The notes: a model not told the origin generated them from the sequence alone. A stretch of DNA of 64,000 nucleotides from Nostoc sp. HK-01 (GCA_003990705.1 AP018318.1:682001-746000); one strand, 5' to 3'. Counted from the stretch's first letter, positions 1-9,600 are shown. A program made the numbers and translations.

Positions 1-678
1 CAACTGCGGAGTTTTGTTTTCAATAGTACTAAACTCGATTTAGAAAAAGACATTCTCAATTGGATGAATGGTGATTATGCCTTCTTTCTGTTTCCTTCTA
101 AGGGAGGATTATTAGGCTCAGTTCCTAACTTGAATTTAGGGATAGGTATGGCTTTAGAAACTAACAATCGAGCCGCTGCTGAAACTACTCTGAAGAAGTT
201 AAATGAATTTATTACATCTTTTTCAACAGGAGAAGTTGTAGTAAATACTCACAATATTAAAGGTCAAAACATCACGAGTTGGGATGTAGGTGGAGAAGCT
301 TCACAAAGTTTGTTGGCTTATAATTGGGTAGACGAAAAAACTGTTGTAATTACAACAGGATTTGGCGCAATACAAGATTTAGTACCACAGCCTTATATTC
401 CGTTACCTTCAACTTATAATTTTAAAACTGCGACTAATTCTTTACCCCGTCCTAACTATGGATATTTTTATTTAAATGGGGGGTCTACTTTGTCATGGAT
501 TTATGGATTTTTACCCAGTTTCTTTGATGATCAAAGTTTCAGACCTTGGAAACCAATTATTGGCTCAGTCTACAGTATTAGTGCTACAAGTGCTACCACA
601 TCAGATAAAGAACAATTCGATGTTTTAATGGTATTGGCTCCTAGTAGAAAGCCGATTAGTCACACAATTAAAGAGTAA
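1..678 (+). CDS. DUF3352 domain protein, C-terminal part
   Basis: The frame is open from base 1, so the gene starts before the window and only about 225 C-terminal residues are visible. The motifs WMNGDYAFFLFP, NLGIGMALETNNRAAAE and a final IGSVYSISATSATT block match my memory of cyanobacterial DUF3352 proteins, usually 500 to 600 residues with an N-terminal membrane anchor. The function of the family is unknown. An internal ATG at 64 lies inside the conserved domain and is not a credible start. Confidence 0.8.
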   Translation, partial: QLRSFVFNSTKLDLEKDILNWMNGDYAFFLFPSKGGLLGSVPNLNLGIGMALETNNRAAAETTLKKLNEFITSFSTGEVVVNTHNIKGQNITSWDVGGEASQSLLAYNWVDEKTVVITTGFGAIQDLVPQPYIPLPSTYNFKTATNSLPRPNYGYFYLNGGSTLSWIYGFLPSFFDDQSFRPWKPIIGSVYSISATSATTSDKEQFDVLMVLAPSRKPISHTIKE

Positions 679-753
679 TTAATTATCAGAGGCAGAAGAC
701 AGAAGGTCAAAGATTTCCAAATCTGAATTCTGCCTTCTGAATTTTTTGATAAA

Positions 754-1785
754 TCAACCCAACCACTCAGGATTAAGTGCTGTACTGTCAAATTGACTAG
801 TAGTTTTAAATAGTTCATATTGACCTTTCGCAGCAGCTTGACGAGTCCGATTTAGCAGTTCTTGGACTTGTGCTTGATTCATGGGTTGAAATGTTTTAGC
901 TGCTTCAAAAGCTTGGTCTAAGATTTTCATGCTTTCAATGCCTGTAATCACGGTTGATGTTGGTAGATTCATGGCATAGTGTAAGCATTCTATGGGTTTA
1001 ACTGTGTTGCTTTTGAGAATGTTTTGATCGCCCATTGATTTCATCCCCAATACACCAATTCCATCTTTGACTAGTCTGGGCAAAACTTGGCTCTCAAAAC
1101 TGCGAAAATGAGCATCCATGACATTTAATGGCATTTGTACTGTATCAAAACGAAAGTTGTTTTGAGCAGCAACATCAAGCATTCTCAGGTGAACTAAGGG
1201 GTCTTTGTGACCAGTAAAGCCGATGTAGCGAATTTTGCCAGCTTTTTGGGCTTCTAGAACCGCCTCCATTGCGCCGCCAGGGGCAAAAATCCGGTCTGGG
1301 TCTTCCATCCGGATGATTTCATGATGTTGCAATAAGTCTATGCGATCGCTCTGTAATCTTTTTAAAGAATCATTAATTTGCTTGGCCGCAGCTTCTTTTG
1401 TACGACCATCAATTTTGGTCATAAGAAAAACTTTTTGCCGATAACCATCCCGGAGTGCTTTACCCATACGGATTTCACTCCCACCGTTGTGATAGTCCCA
1501 GCTATTATCCATAAAGTTGATACCGCGATCAATAGCTGTACGGATCAGCCGAATTCCTTCTTCCTCATCTTTTGGTCTACCAATGTGGTGTCCACCCAAA
1601 CCAATTACCGATACTCTTTCCCCAGTGCGTCCTAATTGCCGATAGATCATTTCGCCTGTTTTGGTCTGATTAGGCTGATTTTGGGCTAAAGCTTGTTTAG
1701 AAAGTCCGGTTGAAGCTGCTAGTCCGACTGTTCCTAAACCTGAAGCAGAAGCTATCTTCAGTAAATCTCGTCTGCTAATCTCCAC
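754..1785 (-). CDS. Tat-exported aldo/keto reductase
   Basis: This is a 343-residue NAD(P)H-dependent aldo/keto reductase. The N-terminus MEISRRDLLKIASASGLG carries a twin-arginine signal followed by an alanine-rich hydrophobic stretch ending near ALAQ, so export of the folded protein is likely. The reductase domain starts near residue 48 (RQLGRTGERVSVIGLG). The usual tetrad is visible: Asp and Tyr in FMDNSWDYHNGG, Lys in FLMTKIDGR and His in DLLQHHE. The start is a GTG preceded by AAGGA at a good distance. A second reductase gene follows on the same strand, but the two proteins are not close copies. The substrate is unknown. Confidence 0.85.
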   Translation of the reverse strand: MEISRRDLLKIASASGLGTVGLAASTGLSKQALAQNQPNQTKTGEMIYRQLGRTGERVSVIGLGGHHIGRPKDEEEGIRLIRTAIDRGINFMDNSWDYHNGGSEIRMGKALRDGYRQKVFLMTKIDGRTKEAAAKQINDSLKRLQSDRIDLLQHHEIIRMEDPDRIFAPGGAMEAVLEAQKAGKIRYIGFTGHKDPLVHLRMLDVAAQNNFRFDTVQMPLNVMDAHFRSFESQVLPRLVKDGIGVLGMKSMGDQNILKSNTVKPIECLHYAMNLPTSTVITGIESMKILDQAFEAAKTFQPMNQAQVQELLNRTRQAAAKGQYELFKTTSQFDSTALNPEWLG

Positions 1786-1954
1786 AAGTGAATCCTTAAA
1801 ATCAAACTATGACATCCTCATAGCTTTGCACTGGCGAAAGTCAGCTGCATCTAACTGTTGAAGGAGAAGAGTATTGATGGAGAGGTATATTAAGTCACTT
1901 GTTGGGAATAGAAAGTAGGGACTGGGAAAAGAGTGCTAAAGACTATTTTTAGCT

Positions 1955-2935
1955 TTATTTAGTCTGAAAAATATTCTGCACCATGACTTTATCTGTACTC
2001 TCGGCGGCTTTATCCAACTCTGCTATTTCTGCTGCGTCGAGTTTCCAACCTAAAGCGCCAATATTTTCTTGTGCTTGGGTGAGGGATTTTGCACCGGGGA
2101 TGGGAATAGTTCCTTTACAGATACACCAGTTAATGGCTACCTGTGACATAGTTTTATGGCGTGATTGCGCTATTTCTTTTAAGGATGTTAACAGCGATCG
2201 CACTCCTGGTAATAACTGTCTAAATAACAATCCGCGAATACCTTGGGGAAAAGTTCCTTTTTCGGAATACTTACCTGTTAATATCCCCAAAGCCAAAGGG
2301 CTGTAAGCAATTAATTTAATACCCAATTCGTCACAAACATCTTTTAATCCTAGTTGCGTCACCGGATAAGTAGACAGCAAAGAATACTGGACTTGTAAGG
2401 TAGAAATCGGTACACCTCGTTCCGCAAATCGTTGATGCACCATTTTCAACCGTTGCGGCCCATAATTTGATAAACCAACACCTTTAACTAAACCTTGTTC
2501 GTAAAGGTCAGCTAAACCATTTAATAGGCCTTTTTCTTGCCAAGGTGCATAATTGGCTGTAGACCAGTGCATCTGCACTAAATCGACATTTTTACCCAAG
2601 CGCTTGGCGGAAGACTGACAAGCTTTAATCATGGACTGGCGCGTCCATCGCCAAGGGTAAGCAGCCAGTTTTGTCGCAATGCAAATGTTTTCCTGATTTA
2701 AACCCTGATATGCTTGGGAAAATTTTCCTAAAAGTAATTCACTACGCCCATTCAATCGGCCAGTACCGTAAGAATCACCTGTGTCAAATAAGGTCACGCC
2801 ATTACTCACGCACAAGTTAAACACGGCTTGCAACTGGTCGTCCATACTTTCGCTGTATCCCCACAAGAGTTGGTTTCCCCACGCCCAAGTTCCGCAACCC
2901 ATAGTTGGTAGGGATAGTTCTCGACTGATTTGCAT
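1955..2935 (-). CDS. aldo/keto reductase
   Basis: This cytoplasmic aldo/keto reductase has about 326 residues and no signal peptide. The TIM-barrel family motifs are present: LFDTGDSYGTG (Asp and Tyr), IATKLAAYPW (Lys), DLVQMHWS (His), and the cofactor region IPIPGAKSLTQAQEN near the C-terminus. I chose the ATG at 2935 (MQISRELSLP), because the alternative TTG at 2947 adds only four residues and neither start has a clear Shine-Dalgarno site. The substrate is unknown. Related cyanobacterial and plant proteins are often annotated pyridoxal reductase-like, which I cannot confirm here. Confidence 0.85.
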   Translation of the reverse strand: MQISRELSLPTMGCGTWAWGNQLLWGYSESMDDQLQAVFNLCVSNGVTLFDTGDSYGTGRLNGRSELLLGKFSQAYQGLNQENICIATKLAAYPWRWTRQSMIKACQSSAKRLGKNVDLVQMHWSTANYAPWQEKGLLNGLADLYEQGLVKGVGLSNYGPQRLKMVHQRFAERGVPISTLQVQYSLLSTYPVTQLGLKDVCDELGIKLIAYSPLALGILTGKYSEKGTFPQGIRGLLFRQLLPGVRSLLTSLKEIAQSRHKTMSQVAINWCICKGTIPIPGAKSLTQAQENIGALGWKLDAAEIAELDKAAESTDKVMVQNIFQTK

Positions 2936-2989
2936 TTTGATTGTCAATCACGCACCATCTGTATTATCCGCATACATCGGCCTTTAATT

Positions 2990-3105
2990 TCATCCTGAGT
3001 GCTGAGTGCTAAGTTGAGTAAACATCTTTTCCTACCGCCTGCCCTTCGGGTTCGCAGTCGCTCATGGGGGAAACCCCCAAGACCGCGCTGTCTCACCTCC
3101 TGCCT
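2990..3105. repeat. intergenic repeat cluster
   Basis: The stretch begins with a short gagtgct-type tandem repeat near 2997-3011. It continues with a GC-rich block (cccttcgggttcgc, then gggggaaaccccc) of the kind scattered through Nostoc genomes. A similar block starts with cccttcgggttcgcc near 39461. A 62-codon frame across it (2944-3132, minus) is arginine-rich repeat translation and not a gene. Confidence 0.6.
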
Positions 3106-3109
3106 TCTT

Positions 3110-4501
3110 TCAAGCCAAGTGCATAAACACAAGTTTTAGTAATTCAGCACGGGTAAATGGTTTAGTTAAATAACCAGAGGCTCCGACTAATCGGGCTTTG
3201 ACTTTATCAACAAGTCCTTTATTACCTGTGACAAAAATAATCGGAGTGTGTTTAAAGAAAGAGTTATTTCGAATGATTTTGCATAATTCGTAGCCATCAA
3301 TCCCAGCCATGTTGAGGTCTAACAAAATTAAGTCTGGTTTATGGCGAATAATCGACATAACCGCTTTAAGTGGATCATCAATTGTCACTACAGAAAAATT
3401 CTCGCTTTCCAAAAACCGACTAATTTCTTTGAGAATTGTTGGGCTATCATCAACAGAAATGATTTTATAAGTCTTTTTGATAGTTACGGTATTATTCGTT
3501 ACTATTTCAGGTGCATAATTTATGGTATTTAGTATTGTTAATTCCTGAAGATTTTGGCTTGACAGTGCAGATGTTTGTGGCGATCGCACTACAAGTGGAA
3601 AATCTTCTACAGCCAGAGCCGTCTCCGGTTCAGCATTACGGTTACTGGGTTCTACTACCGTATCTATGAATTGTTTGTTGAGTAATGCTGTTGTATATCG
3701 AGAAGATGTTGTGGCTTCTGGCTTATACTTAGGTAACTGATCAAATGGTGGATCTGGTTCGTGCATAATTACCCCACCTTGCACAATGTGAGGGTATAAA
3801 TGTTGAATCAGTTGCATTTCATCTTGATTCATAATTACAGCCAGATGACGTAGGCTAAAACCTTTCATCCAATTAGTTAATTCTGGCGGTAGTTTTGGGA
3901 AATTCTTGCTGGGTAACTTACTGTTAATTAACAGGTAAGGACGCTGGTAAGGGGAAGAAATTTGGGGAGTGAAAGATTGCCAATTTTGTATGCGAATTTG
4001 GCAAATTTCCAGAGTTTTTTCCACATCCAGCCGACAAATTTTTGTCAGTGTTTGGGTTGCATCACTTAAAGCATAAGTACCTGTTTTCACTAACAAAAAT
4101 GATTCAATAACTTCTTTGACCAATTCTTGAATCAAGATTGTAGCTTGTGCATTATCCAGATAACCTTCGTTGACTAGCCAATGAATTGCTTGGTAATCAG
4201 CAGGTTGAGTTGATAAATCACTGCTATCAGCAATGTCATAATTTAACAACTCTTGTTCAAAAGTCATACGTAATTGTACGCGGGTTGCGCTACTGAGCAA
4301 ATTGAGGCGGCGCAGATGACGTTCTAGCCTATCAAAAGGTTCAACAGAGTTTGTCGCATAAGTTATAGCTCCCTGTTCTACATAAATCAACCAAGTAACT
4401 AAGTTACTAAAGGCTTGTAAACAAGTAGTGTCAATACCATTAGATAGTTGTTTTAATAAACTATAAGGACGTAACACTGTAAATGTACCGAAATTAGGCA
4501 T
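3110..4501 (-). CDS. PatA-like response regulator (PATAN plus REC)
   Basis: This 463-residue regulator has an N-terminal PATAN-type module (DUF4388-like; roughly residues 1-160, with [14 protein letters not shown] and [11 protein letters not shown]). A central region (about 160-330) follows, then a C-terminal receiver domain (about 345-463). The receiver looks complete: acidic pair in ISVDDSPT, phosphoacceptor Asp in [11 protein letters not shown], Thr in IIFVTGN and Lys in GYLTKPF. This is the architecture of PatA and PixG, which act in heterocyst patterning and phototaxis in other cyanobacteria. Several paralogues normally exist per genome, so I do not call it patA. No histidine kinase lies nearby. 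Confidence 0.85.
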   Translation of the reverse strand: MPNFGTFTVLRPYSLLKQLSNGIDTTCLQAFSNLVTWLIYVEQGAITYATNSVEPFDRLERHLRRLNLLSSATRVQLRMTFEQELLNYDIADSSDLSTQPADYQAIHWLVNEGYLDNAQATILIQELVKEVIESFLLVKTGTYALSDATQTLTKICRLDVEKTLEICQIRIQNWQSFTPQISSPYQRPYLLINSKLPSKNFPKLPPELTNWMKGFSLRHLAVIMNQDEMQLIQHLYPHIVQGGVIMHEPDPPFDQLPKYKPEATTSSRYTTALLNKQFIDTVVEPSNRNAEPETALAVEDFPLVVRSPQTSALSSQNLQELTILNTINYAPEIVTNNTVTIKKTYKIISVDDSPTILKEISRFLESENFSVVTIDDPLKAVMSIIRHKPDLILLDLNMAGIDGYELCKIIRNNSFFKHTPIIFVTGNKGLVDKVKARLVGASGYLTKPFTRAELLKLVFMHLA

Positions 4502-5410
4502 TTTAAAAAATTGTTTTAGAGAATTATACAGAATTTATGTAAATTTGGATGCTTATTTATGTTTTACTTTATTAGTTTTAATATGTCTCCAAGAAAATTA
4601 TTTTCTCGAAGAAGAATATAAATCTATATTCAAGGTTATGGAAATCATCGCTATTACTCACTGAACTTGATGCGCTGCTCAGATAGAAAGACAATACCCA
4701 TAACATAAGTTTCATTACTATGTCTGAGTATAAGCGCTGAAGTTAGTATTTTTACTCAGTCAACAATCCAAGCTGTAGCTGCGCCAATATCTACACACAA
4801 AATTCTTTCAGGAGTATCAACTACAGACATAACTTAAGAAACTGCCAAAGCAAAAATATCAAGTTTTATTTTGATATAAAGTTCCTCGACCAACCTAGAT
4901 TCAAGATTAGAGAAATACATCCCTCAAAAGATAGATAATTCATTTCTCAGAAATACTGAAGAAAATGAAAAAACAATAAAAATTTTACTTGTGCAACTCA
5001 GTATGATGGCGAAAAGGGAGTTTAAATGTTTTCTGAATGATGAACTTGGATGAATTAACACTTTTGTTTGGCACAAAAATGATATATTCCACACGAAATC
5101 TTTAAACTTTTATCTAGGCAAATTTTGATGTTTATTATACTCTGCCACTTGCCCTATATAAGACTTTGTCGTTCCGTGAATGCAGGAAATATGAACTCCT
5201 CGTAAATTTTTGGTCTCTCAGGCGGAACTTGATGAAAACTTTATTAAATGTGTAGAGAATTTAGGGAAAAGTATTTGTTTAATAGTTATATGAAGACTCA
5301 GCAGGCGATCGCCAAAAATTTAGTTATTCCCTTTTAGGCTCCGGAAACTTAACTATATACTTTGAACAAAGGAAAATAAAGCTTTGGACTATAACATAAC
5401 ACAAAAAGTT
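4502..5410. other. 909-bp region without a supported gene
   Basis: This AT-rich spacer separates the divergent response regulator and vWA genes, so promoters for both are expected. A short plus-strand frame from about 4722 to 4834 reads with protein-like composition (SISAEVSIFTQSTIQAVAAP and onward to a stop). It has no convincing start and no family I recognise, so at most it is a decayed remnant. No RNA gene or strong hairpin was seen. Confidence 0.5.
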
Positions 5411-6085
5411 ATGCAAGATACATTAACCCTGGATGAAGTAGTAGAATTTGCGGAAAACCCCGAACCCCGTTGTCCTTGCGTATTATTACTAGATACATCT
5501 GGCTCAATGCAAGGTGAAGCCATCGAAGCATTAAATCAAGGTTTGCTGAGTTTGAAAGATGAATTAGTTAAAAATTCCTTAGCAGCGCGACGCGTTGAAG
5601 TAGCAATTGTTACTTTTGATAGCCAAGTAAATGTAATACAAGACTTTGTGACAGCGGATCTATTTAACCCCCCAATTTTGACAGCCCAAGGACTCACCAG
5701 TATGGGCGCAGGAATTCATAAAGCCTTAGACATGGTACAAGAGCGCAAATCCTTGTATCGTGCTAATGGCATTGCCTATTATCGTCCGTGGGTATTCATG
5801 ATTACCGATGGCGAACCTCAAGGTGAACAAGAGCATCTAGTAGCCCAAGCCGCACAGCGAGTTCAAGGCGACGAAGCCAATAAGCGCGTAGCCTTTTTCT
5901 CAGTTGGTGTGGAAAATGCCAACATGACAACCCTAAATCAGTTAGCTGTGCGGACACCACTCAAACTGCGAGGACTTAACTTCGTGGAAATGTTTATGTG
6001 GCTGTCAGCGAGTATGGCGGCTGTTTCCCACTCCCAAGTAGATGAACAAGTAGCACTACCGCCAATTGGCTGGGGTTCCATTTAA
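5411..6085 (+). CDS. TerY-like von Willebrand factor A domain protein
   Basis: This 224-residue protein is almost entirely a vWA domain. The metal-ion-dependent adhesion site is intact: LLDTSGSM near the N-terminus (DxSxS), the threonine in GLTSMGAGI and the Asp in FMITDGEPQG. No signal or membrane segment is visible, so it is probably cytoplasmic. The ATG at 5411 gives MQDTLTLDEV. A TTG at 5384 with aaagga ten bases upstream would add nine residues and is a real alternative. A PP2C phosphatase and a kinase follow on the same strand within 60 bp each, the arrangement of the TerY-P triad. The partner that binds the metal site is unknown. Confidence 0.85.
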   Translation: MQDTLTLDEVVEFAENPEPRCPCVLLLDTSGSMQGEAIEALNQGLLSLKDELVKNSLAARRVEVAIVTFDSQVNVIQDFVTADLFNPPILTAQGLTSMGAGIHKALDMVQERKSLYRANGIAYYRPWVFMITDGEPQGEQEHLVAQAAQRVQGDEANKRVAFFSVGVENANMTTLNQLAVRTPLKLRGLNFVEMFMWLSASMAAVSHSQVDEQVALPPIGWGSI

Positions 6086-6135
6086 TCGCGCGATCGCGAT
6101 TTAATACTTACACAGCCAGCCCAGACAAAGAATCT

Positions 6136-6918
6136 ATGAACACATCAAAACAGATTGATCATTGGCGGGTAGTCGCCGCATCTGTATGTGGTACCAGCCA
6201 CATCAGAAACAAGCAGCTGTGTCAGGATGCTCACAACTGGCAGTTATTGCCAGACAATATATTAGTAGCCGCAGCAGCCGATGGCGCAGGTTCTGCCAGT
6301 CAGGGGAAAATTGGCGCAATGGTAGCCACCGAAGCAGCTGTAGAACATTTATCTATTAAAGAAGTCTCGCGCGCTTTTTTAGCTGATGATTTGGTTGTGC
6401 AATCTTTGTTAAGTGATGCCTTGCTGGCTGCCAAAAAAGCAGTAGAAACAGAAGCCGCAGCCTGTAACCAACAGCCTCAAGATTTGGCAACTACCTTAAT
6501 AATCACCATCGCTACACCAGAAATGGTAGCAGCAGCCCAAATCGGTGACGGTATGGCAGTCGCCAAGAATCGTCAAGGAAATTTAATTGCGCTAACCATA
6601 CCCAATAACGGAGAATATATCAACGAAACGACTTTCTTGACTTCCTTGGATGCTATAGATACAGCACAAATGAGATTATGGCGTGAAGAAATAGTCAATG
6701 TTGGTATCCTCACCGATGGACTACAAATGCTGGCTTTAAACATGGTTGTTGGCGAACCTCACAAACCCTTCTTTTTTCCTTTGTTTGACTTTATCGAAAA
6801 CGCTGAGGATAAAACATTAGCTAAAGAGCAACTGGTGAGGTTTTTAGGTTCGGATCGGATTACACAACGTACCGATGATGATTTAACACTAATTATTGCT
6901 GCCTTCAACCGCACATAA
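6136..6918 (+). CDS. PP2C-family protein serine/threonine phosphatase
   Basis: This 260-residue protein is a single PP2C domain expected to remove phosphate from Ser/Thr residues with two metal ions. The metal-binding aspartates are recognisable in VAAAADGAGSASQG, QIGDGMAVA, GILTDGL and RTDDDLTLII. The N-terminal VCGTSHIRNKQLCQDAH fits the subfamily that pairs with vWA proteins and kinases. It sits 50 bp after the vWA gene and 57 bp before the kinase, so the three are probably co-transcribed. The natural substrate may be the neighbouring kinase or the vWA partner, which is inference. Confidence 0.88.
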   Translation: MNTSKQIDHWRVVAASVCGTSHIRNKQLCQDAHNWQLLPDNILVAAAADGAGSASQGKIGAMVATEAAVEHLSIKEVSRAFLADDLVVQSLLSDALLAAKKAVETEAAACNQQPQDLATTLIITIATPEMVAAAQIGDGMAVAKNRQGNLIALTIPNNGEYINETTFLTSLDAIDTAQMRLWREEIVNVGILTDGLQMLALNMVVGEPHKPFFFPLFDFIENAEDKTLAKEQLVRFLGSDRITQRTDDDLTLIIAAFNRT

Positions 6919-6975
6919 ACAAGGATTCTGCAAGTTCGGTCTTTTTATATAACCCCCGTTAACTGTGACTTAAAC

Positions 6976-9156
6976 ATGAAGGTACTACGTTGTCTTCCCC
7001 AGCCAGAAATTATCAACCTCAGCGTTAGCTTAGGACGAGGTGGTGAAGCCTGTATTTATGCAGTGCCATCCGATGGCGAATTAGTGGCTAAGGTTTATCA
7101 CAAACCCACAGCCAATCACGCTAAAAAACTGCAAGCGATGCTGGCTAACCCACCAGAAAACCCCACAGCTAACTTGGGGCATATTTCCATTGCTTGGCCA
7201 CAAGAGCTAATCAAAACGGCAGATGGGAGCAAAAGCGTTATTGGTTTCATCATGCCTCGAATTCGGGGAATGCGACCAATCATCGATTTTTACAACCCTA
7301 GAACCCGTCGCCAACACTGCCCTTTATTTAACTATCAATACTTAGTTCGCACAGCGCGTAATTTAGCGGCAGCTTTTGCGGCTCTGCACAGTAGTGGTTA
7401 TTGCGTGGGTGATGTCAACGAGTCCAACATCTTAGTCAGCGACACTGCACTGGTGAGTTTGGTAGATACTGACTCTTTCCAAGTGCCAGATTTAAAAAAC
7501 AATCTTGTTTACCGATGTGGGGTGGGTAAAGCTGAGTTTACTCCACCAGAATTGCAAAATAAAGTCTTTGCCCAACACGATCGCGCAATTACTCACGATG
7601 TGTTTGGCTTGGCAGTGATCATCTTCCAATTATTAATGGAAGGTACACATCCTTTTTCTGGGATTTTTCAAGGTACTGCCGAACCACCAGCTTACGAAGT
7701 CCGCATCGCCGCCGGACATTTCACCTACAGCCAACACCGTCAAGTTCCTTACCTGCCAACTCCCATTGCACCCCCTTGGGAAATGCTACATCCTAGCTTG
7801 CAGGAATTATTTGTCCAGTGTTTTGAAGCTGGACACAAAAATCCCCAGTTACGTCCAAATGCCCAAACTTGGCTATCTGCCCTCACTGAAGCCGAAGATG
7901 CCCTGATTACTTGCACCACCAATCCCCAGCATCGCTACAGCAATCACCTGCACAGCTGCCCTTGGTGTGAGCGTTCTTTGCGCTTAGGCGGACGTGATCC
8001 TTTTCCATCACAGCGGGCAATTGAAAATAAAGAACATCTCAGACCACGTACCATTCCCACAAGGCGTTATAATCAGCCTGCACGCATACCACAGCCTGCC
8101 ATGTCATTTGCCCATGCAAATTCTTGGCAACCAAACAATCAGCCAAGCTATTTTCCTTATCAGCGGCGCAAGATATCAAAACTTTACCCCATAGTTTTGG
8201 GTTGTCTGGGTTTGGGGATGTTGGGTTATTTAGATGTGATGGTGAAATTCACCCGTCCATTTGTGTCGCAGAATGCCTATACTCAACAGACCTTGATGGC
8301 AAATTCTAAACCTAGTCATCAAGCTCTTCAGTTTGCCGATTATTATAAACAAGGCCACGCTGCCTACCAAGTGCGCGACTACAAGCAAGCAGTCGAAAGC
8401 TTTACGAAAGCCATCCAAGAAGAACCAAAATACGCCAAATCTTTTATCAACCGAGGTAATGCTCGTTACAATCTCAAAGATTACGAAGGGGCATTAGCAG
8501 ACTATTCCAAAGCATTGCAAATTAATCCGCAGGAAGTCAAAGCCTTAGTTAATCGCGGTAACGCTCGCTATATGCTGGCTGAGTATAGCAATGATCCAGA
8601 TCGAGAATATCATTTAGCGATCGCAGATTTTAACAATGCCATCCGCCTCAACATTAAAGAAGCCGAAGCTTATATCAGAAGAGGTATTGTTCGGGCGCAG
8701 ATAGCTAAGTATAGTGGTGAATCCCTCAAAGAGTTCCAAGAAGCTATAGGAGATTTCTCAGAAGCGATTAAACTCAACGCCTCCAAAGCCGAAGCTTATT
8801 TTCAGCGGGGTTCGGTATATTATCAAATGGCTCAATATAGTACCGACTACGCTCAACAATACCAAAAAGCGATCGCCGACTTTGACCAAGCATTACAACT
8901 GAACGAAAAATTGGCAAAAGTCTATCTCAAACGCGGTATGGTACGCTATGAAATCGCCCAATACGGCGGTAAAGAAGCGGCAAAAAATAACCACGCAGCC
9001 GTCGACGATTTACAATTAGCCGCCAAACTCGCCTTAGAACAAGAAGATACAGAAAACTACCAGCAAGCACTTAGCAGTATGTGCGTCATCATCGAAAGTC
9101 AATGTAATGCTTTACTGCAAAGTTCTACAACTTGGGATAATGTCGGAACAAATTAG
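6976..9156 (+). CDS. membrane-anchored Ser/Thr kinase with TPR repeats
   Basis: This is a 726-residue protein. The kinase domain spans about residues 10-310: glycine loop LGRGGEACIY, Lys39 in LVAKVYHK, a catalytic loop GDVNESN with Asp near 146, and DTDSF near 165 in place of DFG. The loop lacks the usual HRD and is typical of the divergent kinases that accompany vWA and PP2C proteins. A CPWCERS motif near 333 may be half of a zinc site. One membrane segment lies near 403-425, followed by about five TPR repeats (440-700) with the YxxRGxxxY pattern. The TPRs would project across the membrane and recruit partners. It closes the vWA-PP2C-kinase set. Confidence 0.87.
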   Translation: MKVLRCLPQPEIINLSVSLGRGGEACIYAVPSDGELVAKVYHKPTANHAKKLQAMLANPPENPTANLGHISIAWPQELIKTADGSKSVIGFIMPRIRGMRPIIDFYNPRTRRQHCPLFNYQYLVRTARNLAAAFAALHSSGYCVGDVNESNILVSDTALVSLVDTDSFQVPDLKNNLVYRCGVGKAEFTPPELQNKVFAQHDRAITHDVFGLAVIIFQLLMEGTHPFSGIFQGTAEPPAYEVRIAAGHFTYSQHRQVPYLPTPIAPPWEMLHPSLQELFVQCFEAGHKNPQLRPNAQTWLSALTEAEDALITCTTNPQHRYSNHLHSCPWCERSLRLGGRDPFPSQRAIENKEHLRPRTIPTRRYNQPARIPQPAMSFAHANSWQPNNQPSYFPYQRRKISKLYPIVLGCLGLGMLGYLDVMVKFTRPFVSQNAYTQQTLMANSKPSHQALQFADYYKQGHAAYQVRDYKQAVESFTKAIQEEPKYAKSFINRGNARYNLKDYEGALADYSKALQINPQEVKALVNRGNARYMLAEYSNDPDREYHLAIADFNNAIRLNIKEAEAYIRRGIVRAQIAKYSGESLKEFQEAIGDFSEAIKLNASKAEAYFQRGSVYYQMAQYSTDYAQQYQKAIADFDQALQLNEKLAKVYLKRGMVRYEIAQYGGKEAAKNNHAAVDDLQLAAKLALEQEDTENYQQALSSMCVIIESQCNALLQSSTTWDNVGTN

Positions 9157-9200
9157 AGAGTTGTCAATAGTCAATACTATCTCTTGATTATTTAACAATT

Positions 9201-9233
9201 AGATACCCGACTTCTTGAAGAAGTCGGGTATCT
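9201..9233. repeat. 33-bp palindrome, copy 1
   Basis: Two 16-bp arms (agatacccgacttctt and its exact complement) are separated by one base. It lies 45 bp after the kinase stop codon and could act as a terminator-like hairpin, although no long T-run follows. Related copies are at 12975, 19990, 20175, 35048 and 41109. Confidence 0.8.
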
Positions 9234-9269
9234 GAGTCTCTATATTTTCACGAAATAATCTTTATACAA

Positions 9270-9319
9270 GTAAATTTGGTTACTAATTTATTAGTAACCA
9301 GTCATTGTATTACTATAAT
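9270..9319 (+). promoter_or_regulatory. candidate NtcA-type promoter
   Basis: GTA-N8-TAC is present at 9270-9283 and a perfect TATAAT at 9314-9319, about 280 bp before rfbF. NtcA-activated promoters usually show GTAN8TAC about 22 bp before a TAN3T hexamer. Here the gap to TATAAT is 30 bp (27 to an overlapping TACTAT), longer than typical. The motif alone is expected about 15 times by chance in 64 kb, so this rests on its position ahead of genes expected to be nitrogen-regulated. Confidence 0.3.
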
Positions 9320-9333
9320 TAAACGTCAGTAAT

Positions 9334-9360
9334 ATCAGGGTTATAAAATATAATCCTGAT
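9334..9360. repeat. leader hairpin upstream of rfbF
   Basis: Arms atcagggttata and tataatcctgat flank an aaa loop, with one G-T pair. It lies just after the candidate TATAAT. It could be an RNA hairpin in the leader or an operator, or have no function. Confidence 0.4.
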
Positions 9361-9600
9361 GATTTATTTGGTAACATTTATATTTATTTAAGTGATAATA
9401 TTTTACGTGTAAAAATTATTCATAAACCTTTCACACATAAAAGATTTTAATTTACTTTCCCTTCATACAAGTAGCAAAAATTATAGTTAGATTATTTACG
9501 GAGAAAAACAGAACGAAACGATTTTTCTCAAACCAAGTGCATCCTCTTCATCTCAAGCAATTCTAAATAATAATTCCCTACAAATCTCCGAGGTAACTAC

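Larger units (their letters stand above)
9157..9600. promoter_or_regulatory. 444-bp leader region upstream of the HEP island
   Basis: No gene is present. The region holds, in order, a 33-bp palindrome (9201-9233), an NtcA-box-like sequence with a TATAAT hexamer (9270-9319), a hairpin at 9278-9299 and a 27-bp hairpin at 9334-9360. An AT-rich leader then runs to the rfbF start, which is preceded by a clear Shine-Dalgarno (gaggt, 9590-9594). This is the likely promoter region of the polysaccharide genes downstream. Confidence 0.5.

Noticed and set aside
2944-3132. 62-codon minus-strand frame between the reductase and response regulator
   Set aside because: Arginine-rich translation of a dispersed repeat. 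It overlaps the ends of two real genes and has no family-like motif.
3110-4501. Naming the regulator patA
   Set aside because: The architecture fits, but cyanobacteria carry several PATAN-REC paralogues and the context gives no extra support.
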